Assembly (NCBI GenBank): GCA_023392515.1
Contig: JAEVYX010000080.1
Span: 1-9,911 of the forward strand
Origin: Bacillota bacterium
Lineage (GTDB): Bacteria > Bacillota > Clostridia > Christensenellales > Aristaeellaceae
Length of the DNA: 9,911 bases
Direction: 5' to 3'
The position numbers and the translations under genes were made by a program. This document shows, one piece after another, positions 1-7,128 of this stretch. The notes beneath the pieces were generated by a model that did not search any database, was not told the origin of the DNA, and worked only from the letters and a program-made list of their open reading frames with translations. The number at the start of each line of letters is the position of its first letter. Positions within the stretch are counted from its first letter, which is position 1.

Positions 1-84
1 AAAATCAGCTTTGACTTGCGCCTGTGGTATTTCACCACCCGTATGCGGGGCGGACTTGTCTATTTCACCCATGGAAGCGGATAA
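1..84 (+). CDS. possible 3' end of an unidentified upstream gene (partial)
   Basis: Frame 1 is open from the window edge to a TAA at 82-84, giving 27 residues that begin KISFDLRLWYF and end THGSG. Most codons end in C or G, as in the real genes here, which mildly favours coding. The stretch is too short to assign a family. A competing frame is open across the same bases, but it is only an upstream extension of the next gene. If real, the gene ends 94 nt before the GDPD start with no visible terminator between them, so the two could be co-transcribed. Confidence 0.3.
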   Translation, partial: KISFDLRLWYFTTRMRGGLVYFTHGSG

Positions 85-118
85 TTTTCACAAAGCAGCT
101 ATATTGCAGCTGGCCAGC

Positions 119-132
119 CTGTATTCATACAG
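119..132. repeat. short inverted repeat upstream of the GDPD gene
   Basis: CTGTAT-TC-ATACAG is a perfect 6-2-6 inverted repeat lying 46 nt before the chosen GDPD start. It could be an operator half-site pair or a small hairpin. I see no convincing -35/-10 pair around it, so a regulatory role is only a guess. Confidence 0.25.
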
Positions 133-178
133 CCGGTTTTATTTAGATGGTCTTATGAAAGTATACGAAAGGCGTGTC

Positions 179-2104
179 ATGATGAATCGTAATCTTCGAA
201 TATTGACCTGTTTTATTCTATGTTTTGCCTTGGTAACAGCCTGCTCCGCACAAAATGCCGGAAGCGGATATGCCGAGGAAATTTATGAGCCAAAAAGCTC
301 CGTGGCGCTGCCTGCTACCGTTGCCTATATCATAGCGGAAGGGGATGCCGCTCTGCCTTCACAGGAAGTGCGCCCCAACTCTGCCTTTGTGACAGTGGAC
401 GAAAAGCTGCAGGTCATCGGAAGCACCGGAAACCTGATTTCCCCCTCCCTTGGCGAATTCTTATCAACCCTGGAAAATGTGATTCCCGGGCTGTATGTGA
501 AGACAGAAGCGGCGGCGGACGCCCTGATTGCATACCTTCAGGAGAACAACAGACAGGATATACTGTTGGCCGCCCAGGCAGAAAACGCAGCCCTTATACA
601 AAAAGTGAAAAGTGCTTTACCCGCTGTTTGGGGGATTATTGATTTTTCCCAAACCAATCGGGAAATGACACGGGAAGAACTGGGGCAGGTGGTTGCGGCA
701 ACCAATGGAGGCGGCGCAAAAATTGCCCTTTTGTCCCAGGAAACAGCTACCCGGGAAGCCGTAAAATACCTGCAGAGCAGGCAGATGACCGCATGGGTAC
801 GGGTAAGCAGCCAGCCTAAGGACATTCTCACCCAATTGACAAACGGTGCCAATGGCCTGATGACGGAGAATTACCAATCGGTCTACGACGCCCTTTCCCT
901 CTTTGATGCGGATGCGCCCATATTGCTCCGCGCCCCGTTGATTGTCGGACACCGGGGGCTTCCCAGCGTATATGTGGAAAATACGCTGCGGTCCGAAAAA
1001 GCGGCGGCAGACGCCGGCGCCAACATGCTGGAGTACGACATTTATTTAAGTGCGGATGGGGAAATATTCGTACTGCACGATAAAGCGTTAAAAAGGCTGT
1101 TCAACCGCCCGGATGTAAGCGATGTGGAAGCCCTGACCCTTAAAGAATTGCAAGCATTCCCCTTTGACAATGATTCCGGCAACGGGGTGCAAAAGAAAAA
1201 CCATACCCCGGCCAAGGATTCCATGAACGGCGTGATTGATCTCTCACCGGAGGACCGGATTCCCTCTTTGCGTGAATTGTTTGAAGCCTTCAAGGATACG
1301 GATATCATCCATTTGGTTGAAATCAAATCACAAAACCCGGCTATTGTTGACGCATTGAAATCCCTGGCTGAGGAATGCGGCATGGTGGACAAAATGGCCG
1401 TCATCTCCTTCAATGTGCCCATTTTGCGTGCCATGGCGGAAAGCTGGCCTGAAATGTCCCTTGGCTGCCTGGGTTATGATAACGCCCGCATTAAAGACAT
1501 GCAAAAGGGCAAAACACTTGATCCGGAAAAGGAAGTCCCTTATGAAGACCATGCAAAGCTCATTGAAAAGGCTGGAGGGAACGCAAGCGAAGCGCTGAAA
1601 GCACTGTATGCGGTGATCGGACCTTATAACGGCGCATACGATCCTTCCTATGTAGACTTGTCATACCCTATGATCAAAGCAGGGCGCCATGTCGGCCTTA
1701 CCGCATGGCCCTGGACATATAATTCAAGCACCTTATTGGCCCAGGATTTTCTTTTTGGCATGAATGGATTGACCACCAACTATACCGTATGGGCATCCGG
1801 GCTTCCCGTATCCTTCACCGCGTCGGATGGCAAGGCCAGCATAGGAGATAATCTTGCTTTGGAGGGAGTGTTCTTGCCCGTCATCACAACACTGGATGGC
1901 AAGGCCTATCCCCTGGAAGGCATAGAGCTTGTTCCCGCTTCCGCCCAGGATGTGCTGAAGACGGAGGATGGAAAAGTTACTGTTCAATCCTCTGGAGAGT
2001 GCCTGGTGCTTCTCCGGGTGCGTATCCCCCTGATACTCGATGGGGAAAATTATGGCGCATACTACCTATATTCGAATCCTGTCACCCTAACCGTTAATCC
2101 GTAA
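179..2104 (+). CDS. glycerophosphodiester phosphodiesterase family lipoprotein
   Basis: Predicted to hydrolyse glycerophosphodiesters to glycerol-3-phosphate and an alcohol at the outer face of the membrane. The 641-residue protein opens with a lipoprotein signal peptide whose lipobox is VTAC (acylated Cys22). Residues about 38-245 look like a degenerate GDPD-like barrel without catalytic residues. Residues about 254-540 form the active domain: HRG at 258-260, ExD at 285/287, HD at 300-301 and ExK at 381/383, matching the family's metal and substrate ligands. The last ~95 residues are beta-rich and may be an Ig-like or wall-interacting module. I chose ATG 179 because GAAAGG sits 6 nt upstream and the lipoprotein signal begins there; the frame is open further upstream (from position 11) but would bury the signal. 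Its own terminator follows. Family assignment is firm; the substrate is unknown. Confidence 0.88.
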   Translation: MMNRNLRILTCFILCFALVTACSAQNAGSGYAEEIYEPKSSVALPATVAYIIAEGDAALPSQEVRPNSAFVTVDEKLQVIGSTGNLISPSLGEFLSTLENVIPGLYVKTEAAADALIAYLQENNRQDILLAAQAENAALIQKVKSALPAVWGIIDFSQTNREMTREELGQVVAATNGGGAKIALLSQETATREAVKYLQSRQMTAWVRVSSQPKDILTQLTNGANGLMTENYQSVYDALSLFDADAPILLRAPLIVGHRGLPSVYVENTLRSEKAAADAGANMLEYDIYLSADGEIFVLHDKALKRLFNRPDVSDVEALTLKELQAFPFDNDSGNGVQKKNHTPAKDSMNGVIDLSPEDRIPSLRELFEAFKDTDIIHLVEIKSQNPAIVDALKSLAEECGMVDKMAVISFNVPILRAMAESWPEMSLGCLGYDNARIKDMQKGKTLDPEKEVPYEDHAKLIEKAGGNASEALKALYAVIGPYNGAYDPSYVDLSYPMIKAGRHVGLTAWPWTYNSSTLLAQDFLFGMNGLTTNYTVWASGLPVSFTASDGKASIGDNLALEGVFLPVITTLDGKAYPLEGIELVPASAQDVLKTEDGKVTVQSSGECLVLLRVRIPLILDGENYGAYYLYSNPVTLTVNP

Positions 2105-2127
2105 ATGAAATCAGGTTAAAAGCCAGG

Positions 2128-2165
2128 AGCTGCCGCGCAGATAAAAGCGTGGCAGCTTTCTTTTT
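2128..2165 (+). terminator. intrinsic terminator after the GDPD gene
   Basis: An 11-bp stem (2128-2138 with 2147-2157, one G-U pair) closes an 8-nt loop and is followed directly by TTTCTTTTT. It begins 24 nt after the GDPD stop codon. It separates the GDPD unit from the transporter operon. Confidence 0.88.
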
Positions 2166-2211
2166 CCATACCATCCCCACAATGGAAGCAATTAGTTCAA
2201 ATGCCAATATA

Positions 2212-2240
2212 TTGACATGCATGATTTATTAAAGTATAAT
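2212..2240 (+). promoter_or_regulatory. consensus sigma-A promoter for the sugar ABC importer operon
   Basis: TTGACA (2212-2217) and TATAAT (2235-2240) are both perfect matches to the housekeeping consensus with an ideal 17-bp spacer. Transcription would start near 2247, giving a leader of only about 32 nt before the binding-protein ATG. An 8-bp palindrome, CATGCATG (2216-2223), overlaps the end of the -35 box and the spacer. A promoter this strong would need a repressor if the operon is controlled, but no extended operator is obvious. Confidence 0.9.
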
Positions 2241-2278
2241 AGTGATAAATAAAATTGAATAAGGAGGATGATCGGTAC

Positions 2279-3397
2279 ATGAAGAAGATTCTGTCCCTGA
2301 TTCTGGCGCTCTTAATGGTTCTGGGGCTTTCCGCAGGTTCCGCGCATGCCGAGGATATTACCATTGGTGTATCCATCTGGAGCTCCACCGACACGCTTGG
2401 CAGCGAAGTCAAGCGGCTGTTGGATGCTGCAGCCGAAGCGCTGAACGTGAAAGTGATCTATGTCGATCAGGCCCACATTTCAGAGCAGGTCACCGCTTCC
2501 GCGGAGACCCTCGCAATGGCCGGATGCGATGGCATGATCATCTGCAACTCCTCCTCGGCGGAAATGACCTCTGTCATTAACACCTGCACAGAAAATGAAA
2601 TGTATGTAGCACAATTCTTCCGCGTCATTGATCCTAAAGCGAATCCCACTGAGTACGAGTTAGCCAAATCATCCCCCTACTATGTGGGCACGGTGCATGA
2701 GTCCGAGCCGGACAATGGTTACCGTCTGGTGCAGATTGTTTGCGAAAAAGGTGCCAGAAAGATTGGCTTGATGGGCTGGGAGCCCGGCGACGCCACATTC
2801 CTTGGGCGCTGGGAAGGTTACAAAGCCGGCATTGAAGCATGGAATACGGCCCATCCGGATGATAAAGCCGCACTGCTTGAACCGCAGTACGGCAGAACGA
2901 CTTCCGATACCGGCCGTGCAACCGCTGAAGCCATTATCGCGGCGAATCCTGACATTGACGCCCTCATCGTCGCGGGCGGCGGCGGCGATCCCCTGATCGG
3001 CGCAATCGCGGCAATCGAAGGCCTTGGCCTCACCGACAAGATTCAGGTGGTCTCCACAGACTTCCTGCCGGATCTAGGCGAGAAGCTGAAATCCGGTGCG
3101 ATGAGTGCCGAATCAGGCGGCCACTATGCTGACCCCTTCTTTGCCTTCATGCTGGTTTACAACGCTATTACAGGCAAGTACCCCACCGCCACAGACAGCT
3201 TCTATGAGATCATCTTCCCGTACATGTTCGTCGCGTCATCTGAGGATTACGAGGCCTATGCCAAGTATTTCACCGGGACGGAACTCCCGTATTACGCGGA
3301 TGAGATCAAAGCTATGGCGGACTACAGCTTCGAACAGCTGAGCGAAACCTGCGCCAAGCTATCCGTTGAGGATGTCGTAACGCGCCACGCCAAATAA
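2279..3397 (+). CDS. sugar ABC transporter substrate-binding protein (CUT2, type 1 periplasmic-binding fold)
   Basis: The extracytoplasmic receptor that captures the sugar or related ligand and hands it to the two permeases encoded next. The 372-residue precursor starts MKKILSLILALLMVLG and has a likely signal-peptidase I site after SAHA (residue 24). There is no lipobox cysteine, which is unusual for a monoderm. The mature part begins EDITIGVSIW, the first strand of the two-lobed ribose-binding fold, and continues with typical elements such as DGMIICNSS, a GARKIGLMGWEPGD turn and PDIDALIVAGGG. AGGAGG at 2262-2267 lies 11 nt before ATG 2279; the nearer ATG at 2268 is out of frame and a TTG at 2255 would lengthen the signal needlessly. 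First gene of the importer operon. Class is clear; the ligand cannot be read from the sequence. Confidence 0.9.
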   Translation: MKKILSLILALLMVLGLSAGSAHAEDITIGVSIWSSTDTLGSEVKRLLDAAAEALNVKVIYVDQAHISEQVTASAETLAMAGCDGMIICNSSSAEMTSVINTCTENEMYVAQFFRVIDPKANPTEYELAKSSPYYVGTVHESEPDNGYRLVQIVCEKGARKIGLMGWEPGDATFLGRWEGYKAGIEAWNTAHPDDKAALLEPQYGRTTSDTGRATAEAIIAANPDIDALIVAGGGGDPLIGAIAAIEGLGLTDKIQVVSTDFLPDLGEKLKSGAMSAESGGHYADPFFAFMLVYNAITGKYPTATDSFYEIIFPYMFVASSEDYEAYAKYFTGTELPYYADEIKAMADYSFEQLSETCAKLSVEDVVTRHAK

Positions 3398-3426
3398 CAC
3401 AGCGTTTCCCGCTTATGCAGGAAAAC

Positions 3427-3456
3427 ATGGGGCTGTTCCCCCGGGGACAGCCCCAT
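3427..3456 (+). promoter_or_regulatory. intercistronic GC-rich hairpin between binding protein and permease genes
   Basis: ATGGGGCTGT (3427-3436) pairs perfectly with ACAGCCCCAT (3447-3456), and the inner CCCC/GGGG can extend the stem past one unpaired T. No U-run follows at once; TTTTTT appears only at 3474-3479. It therefore looks more like a leaky terminator or an RNA-stabilising element than a full stop. Such structures after binding-protein genes usually keep the receptor more abundant than the membrane parts; that role is inferred here. Confidence 0.7.
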
Positions 3457-3500
3457 CTCTTGATGATTTCTGATTTTTTAAGGGCGAAGGAAGGATGTTT

Positions 3501-4469
3501 ATGGACCTGAATGCCCGACTTCAAAATCTCAAAACAAACAAGGTCTTCGGACGATTTTACGGGCTGATGCTGCTTATATTGATGGCAGCCTTTTTCTTTG
3601 CCGTATTCAAAATCCTGACACCGTCCAATTTTGGAAGTCTGGACAACCTTTACTTCTACCTCCAGTCGTCCATCATTTATTCGGTCGGAGCCTGCGGACT
3701 GTATTTCATTGTGGTGATGGGCCTCTTTGATTTCTCCATTGGCGCGAACGTAGTGCTTTCATCTATTGTAGGGGTGGTGCTGTCCAAGCGGTTCGGCTAC
3801 GCGGGGCTCCTTGCGGGTTGCATCCTGTGCGGGGCGCTGATCGGGTTTCTGAATGGTTTCCTGTACATCAAGCTGAACATTCCGTCCATGATCGTCACGG
3901 TGGGGCTGATGCTCATCTACGAGTCGGCTGCCTACTATGCAGCGGGCGGCATCAAGCAGGTTTTGGATTCCTCCCTGCAGGCTTTCGGCAGTGCGCCTGG
4001 CAACATTCTATTGGCTTTTGCCGCATTCCTTGCGACCAACTTTTTACTGAAATATACAAAAATCGGCACATACTGCTATGCCATCGGCAGCAATGAGTAT
4101 GCCGCAAAAAATATGGGAATCAACGTAAATAAGCAGAAGCTGACCGGCTTTGTCCTTTGTCACCTTTTTGTTGGCGTAATGGCTGTCCTGTCGGTCAGTT
4201 ATGGTACCTCAATGACCGCAACCACCGGCATGACATCCATGATCCGCAACTTTACGCCGCTGATGGGGACCTTTTTCGGCCTCACTTTCAGAAAGTACGG
4301 CACCGCAGTGCCGGCCATTGTCATTGGAGAATTTATTATCGCCATCATTTTCAACGGGTTCGTAGCCTTGGGGGCACCAACCACCGTACAAAACATTGTA
4401 ACGGGGGCCGCCCTGCTGGCCATCGTCGCCCTGACCGCGCGCCCTGAAAAAGGCGCTATCGCGAAATAA
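3501..4469 (+). CDS. sugar ABC transporter permease 1 (CUT2, BPD_transp_2 family)
   Basis: Membrane-spanning half of the importer channel. The protein has 322 residues, the usual size for RbsC-like permeases, and is hydrophobic throughout with roughly 8-10 membrane segments. Family landmarks are GLFDFSIGANV near residue 74, the LIGFLNGFLYIKLNIPSMIV segment and the cytoplasmic coupling stretch GSNEYAAKNMGINVNKQK that should touch the ATPase. The ALVLGG...GG loop conserved in permease 2 is missing: the equivalent region reads TPLMGTFFGLTFRKYGT. I start at ATG 3501 because AAGGAAGG ends 6 nt before it; ATG 3495 directly abuts that site. The ATPase gene follows after 16 nt. It most likely pairs with permease 2 as a heterodimer. 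Confidence 0.9.
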   Translation: MDLNARLQNLKTNKVFGRFYGLMLLILMAAFFFAVFKILTPSNFGSLDNLYFYLQSSIIYSVGACGLYFIVVMGLFDFSIGANVVLSSIVGVVLSKRFGYAGLLAGCILCGALIGFLNGFLYIKLNIPSMIVTVGLMLIYESAAYYAAGGIKQVLDSSLQAFGSAPGNILLAFAAFLATNFLLKYTKIGTYCYAIGSNEYAAKNMGINVNKQKLTGFVLCHLFVGVMAVLSVSYGTSMTATTGMTSMIRNFTPLMGTFFGLTFRKYGTAVPAIVIGEFIIAIIFNGFVALGAPTTVQNIVTGAALLAIVALTARPEKGAIAK

Positions 4470-4485
4470 TGGAGGAGGCCTATCC

Positions 4486-5982
4486 ATGACAGAAACGATT
4501 CTGGTCGCGGACAGCGTGGATAAATCCTTTGGCGTCACGCACGCGGTCAACCATGTTTCCCTGGAGATTCAAAGAGGAGAAATCAGAGGGCTGATAGGCG
4601 AGAACGGTTCCGGCAAATCCACCTTCTGCTCCATGCTCTGCGGCATTCATACAATCGACAGCGGGCGCTTCATCCTGTGCGGGAAGGAGTTAAAGATCCG
4701 TAATCAGGTGGATGCGAACAGGGAGAGAATCTCCATCATTGTTCAGGAGATGGGTACGCTGCCCGGCCTTACCGTTGCCGAAAACATTTTCTTTGGAAAC
4801 GAGGACCGGTTTATCAAATATGGCATCAAGAACACAGCCGCCATGAACAGGGAGGCACAGCGCCTTCTTGATGCCTACGGTTTTGGGCATATCAAAGCCT
4901 CGCTGATGATTGACAATTTTCATTTTGAAGACCGAAAGCTGATTGAAATTGTCAAAGCAACCTATTTCAAGCCGCAGGTTGTTGTCATTGATGAAACAAC
5001 GACGGCGCTGAGCCAGTACGGCAGGGAAGAGCTTTATAAACTCATGGATTCAACCAAAGCAGACGGGCGCACGGTGATTTTCATCTCCCACGATTTGTTT
5101 GAAATCATGGAGCATACGGATACAATCTCCGTTCTGCGCGACGGGGAACTCATCGACACGGTGAAAAGCGATCAGGTTACAGAGGATGAGCTTAAGCGGC
5201 TGATGGTCGGGCGGGAACTGGGCAGCCGGTACTATCGAACTGACTATTCCACGCCGGCCAGCGGCGAGGTGGTCCTTTCCGTAAAAGGGGTATCCGTGCC
5301 CAAGCAGCTAAGCAATATCACCTTTGATTTGCACAAAGGGGAAATTCTAGGCTTTGGCGGCCTAAGCGAATGCGGCATGCATGAGGTGGGAAAGGCCGTA
5401 TTCGGCGCATCATACGACCGTACGGGGATTGTGGCGCTTAGCGACGGTACCCGGATTGATTCCATTCCGGGCGCAATCAGCCATTCCATTGCCTACGCCT
5501 CCAAGGACCGGGATAATGAATCGCTTATCGTAAACAGCTCCATTCGCGACAACATCGTATTGCCGTCCGTGAGCGACCTCACCAAAAAAAGGCTGCTTAT
5601 GCGAAAAAAGCTCAACAGCTTCGCCAAAGAACATGCCTTGACGATGAGCGTCAAGATGACGGGAATCGAGCAGTTTGTCTTGGATCTCTCCGGCGGCAAC
5701 AAGCAAAAGGTTGTTCTGGCGCGCTGGCTTGGAAAAGCCTCGGATATTCTGGTGCTGGACAGCCCGACGCGGGGAATTGATGTGAAGGTCAAGGCGGACA
5801 TTTATGCGCTGATGAGCGAACTGCGCGCAAAGGGCAAATCCATCATCATGATTTCCGAGGAGATCCAGGAGCTGCTTGGCATGTGCGACAGGATTCTCAT
5901 CATGAAGGATGGGAAGATCAATGCCGAATTCAGCCGCAGCCGATCACTTTGCGAAGAAGATATTATCGCCAAAATGCTATAG
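4486..5982 (+). CDS. sugar ABC transporter ATP-binding protein, two fused ATPase domains (RbsA/MglA type)
   Basis: Cytoplasmic motor of the importer; at 498 residues it has the usual length of CUT2 double ATPases. Domain 1 keeps a perfect Walker A (GENGSGKST, 38-46), Q-loop Gln87, Walker B VVVIDE (catalytic Glu170) and switch His202. Its signature is not LSxGQ but FHFED (145-149). Domain 2 has the reverse pattern: signature LSGGN is intact (401-405), Walker A is ruined (GLSECGMH, 292-299, Met298 in place of Lys), and Walker B reads LDSPT with Ser426 where Glu is expected. Since each ATP site uses the Walker motifs of one domain and the signature of the other, site 1 is complete and site 2 is lost. 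GGAGGAGG lies 7 nt before ATG 4486. Family call is firm; the sugar is unknown. Confidence 0.93.
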   Translation: MTETILVADSVDKSFGVTHAVNHVSLEIQRGEIRGLIGENGSGKSTFCSMLCGIHTIDSGRFILCGKELKIRNQVDANRERISIIVQEMGTLPGLTVAENIFFGNEDRFIKYGIKNTAAMNREAQRLLDAYGFGHIKASLMIDNFHFEDRKLIEIVKATYFKPQVVVIDETTTALSQYGREELYKLMDSTKADGRTVIFISHDLFEIMEHTDTISVLRDGELIDTVKSDQVTEDELKRLMVGRELGSRYYRTDYSTPASGEVVLSVKGVSVPKQLSNITFDLHKGEILGFGGLSECGMHEVGKAVFGASYDRTGIVALSDGTRIDSIPGAISHSIAYASKDRDNESLIVNSSIRDNIVLPSVSDLTKKRLLMRKKLNSFAKEHALTMSVKMTGIEQFVLDLSGGNKQKVVLARWLGKASDILVLDSPTRGIDVKVKADIYALMSELRAKGKSIIMISEEIQELLGMCDRILIMKDGKINAEFSRSRSLCEEDIIAKML

Positions 5983-5995
5983 GGGGACGGAAAGC

Positions 5996-6979
5996 ATGAT
6001 ACAGCATGAGACTGTCGCCGAAAACAAGCCGGGGCATGCCCGTAAATTAAGGGCGGCCCTCGGCAATCCACATGTAAAAGCCTTTCTCCCGCTGCTCGGG
6101 CTGATCGTGATTATCATAGCCTTCGCACTTATGACAAAGGGGCAAATCATCAGTTCCAAGAGCATCCGGCTGATCCTCAGCCAGGTATACCCGCTCATGA
6201 TTGCAAGCACCGGCGTTTTTATGGTGATGACGCTGGGAAGCCTGGATTTCTCCCAGGGGTCAATCCTCGGCATGGCCTCCATCGTGGTCAGCGCGCTCTC
6301 TTTTTATCATATCCCGCTGGCAATTCTGGGCGGCATACTGACCGGGGCGGCCATTGGCGCACTCAACGGCTTTTTCCATGTCCGGTTTCGGATACCATCG
6401 TTCATCGTCACCATCTGCTCCATGTACCTGTTCCGCGGGCTGTGCGCGTATTTGACCACCAATGCGCCGGTTGCAGCAACACCCGGCATTACTGCTCTCA
6501 ACCAGGATTGGATCAAGCTTACAATAACGGGCATCGTGCTTATTGCTACATTTCTCCTGTTCCGCTTTACCAAGCTTGGCATCAGCTTGAAGGCCATCGG
6601 GGCCGGTGAAAAAGCGGCGAAGTATTCCGGCGTGCGCACTGACAGAATAAAGCTGCTGGTTTTCACTGCAGCAGGCGCGATTACGGGAATAGCATCCTTT
6701 GTCAACGTCGTAAAAGTTGGTTCCATCACCTCCACCGCGGGCAACCAATTTGAGACGCAGATCCTTATTGCGCTGGTCCTCGGGGGCCTGCCAATCTCAG
6801 GCGGGGCCAAAGTCCGCTTTTCAAACATTATCATCGGCGCATTGATCTCCCTCATCCTCAATAACGGGCTGGTCATGCTGGGGCTGGATACCGCAATGCA
6901 GCAGCTAATCAAAGGCGTGATCTTTCTTGCCGTCGTTGCGCTGACTATTGACCGCAAGTCGCTCCGGGTTATCAAGTGA
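5996..6979 (+). CDS. sugar ABC transporter permease 2 (CUT2, BPD_transp_2 family)
   Basis: Second membrane subunit, 327 residues, multi-pass. It carries LGSLDFSQGS near residue 80, IGALNGFFHVRFRIPSFIV, the coupling segment GAGEKAAKYSGVRTDRIK and the canonical LVLGGLPISGG loop (Gly263-264, Gly269-270), so it is the more typical permease of the two. It starts 13 nt after the ATPase stop; AGGGGG at 5981-5986 overlaps that stop and is 9 nt from ATG 5996. An open frame extends upstream inside the ATPase gene (from 5909), but it has no ribosome site and would add a polar tail before the first helix. Last gene of the operon. No clear terminator follows in the next 149 nt, so read-through toward the XRE gene is possible. 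Confidence 0.9.
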   Translation: MIQHETVAENKPGHARKLRAALGNPHVKAFLPLLGLIVIIIAFALMTKGQIISSKSIRLILSQVYPLMIASTGVFMVMTLGSLDFSQGSILGMASIVVSALSFYHIPLAILGGILTGAAIGALNGFFHVRFRIPSFIVTICSMYLFRGLCAYLTTNAPVAATPGITALNQDWIKLTITGIVLIATFLLFRFTKLGISLKAIGAGEKAAKYSGVRTDRIKLLVFTAAGAITGIASFVNVVKVGSITSTAGNQFETQILIALVLGGLPISGGAKVRFSNIIIGALISLILNNGLVMLGLDTAMQQLIKGVIFLAVVALTIDRKSLRVIK

Positions 6980-7042
6980 TTCGGTGATATAAACTATATA
7001 GGGAATTTCTTGGGGCTTCTATTGCACTAGGCTGCTTTGCTT

Positions 7043-7106
7043 TTGTTTAATAAAATACGATTCATGTGGTTTCTCTTGCCTTTTTCTTCTCTTGTGTAAT
7101 AAAATA
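7043..7106 (+). repeat. two direct repeats TTGTNTAATAAAATA upstream of the XRE gene
   Basis: TTGTTTAATAAAATA (7043-7057) recurs as TTGTGTAATAAAATA (7092-7106), 14 of 15 bases identical and 49 bp apart start to start. A spacing near five helical turns would put both copies on one DNA face. They could be binding sites for the XRE protein encoded just downstream, or simply AT-rich promoter elements. Confidence 0.4.
7076..7105 (+). promoter_or_regulatory. candidate promoter for the XRE regulator gene
   Basis: TTGCCT (7076-7081) and TAAAAT (7100-7105) are separated by 18 bp. The match is moderate. The -10 lies inside the second copy of the direct repeat, so a protein binding the repeat would block the promoter, which would suit autoregulation. 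Confidence 0.4.
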
Positions 7107-7128
7107 GTCTGAAAGAGGAGGGGCAAAC

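Noticed and set aside
11..178. Upstream extension of the GDPD open frame by 56 codons
   Set aside because: It would place a polar 56-residue tail before a clear lipoprotein signal, and the ribosome site GAAAGG fits ATG 179.
5909..5995. Longer start for permease 2 inside the ATPase gene
   Set aside because: No ribosome site; ATG 5996 has one and yields the usual family length.
6260..6748. 162-codon minus-strand open frame
   Set aside because: Also fully inside permease 2, with a low-complexity composition expected from an antisense reading of membrane-protein codons.
6307..6975. 222-codon open frame on the minus strand opposite permease 2
   Set aside because: It lies wholly within a well-supported permease gene, has no ribosome site that stands out and no recognisable motifs. 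It is a shadow of the opposite strand.
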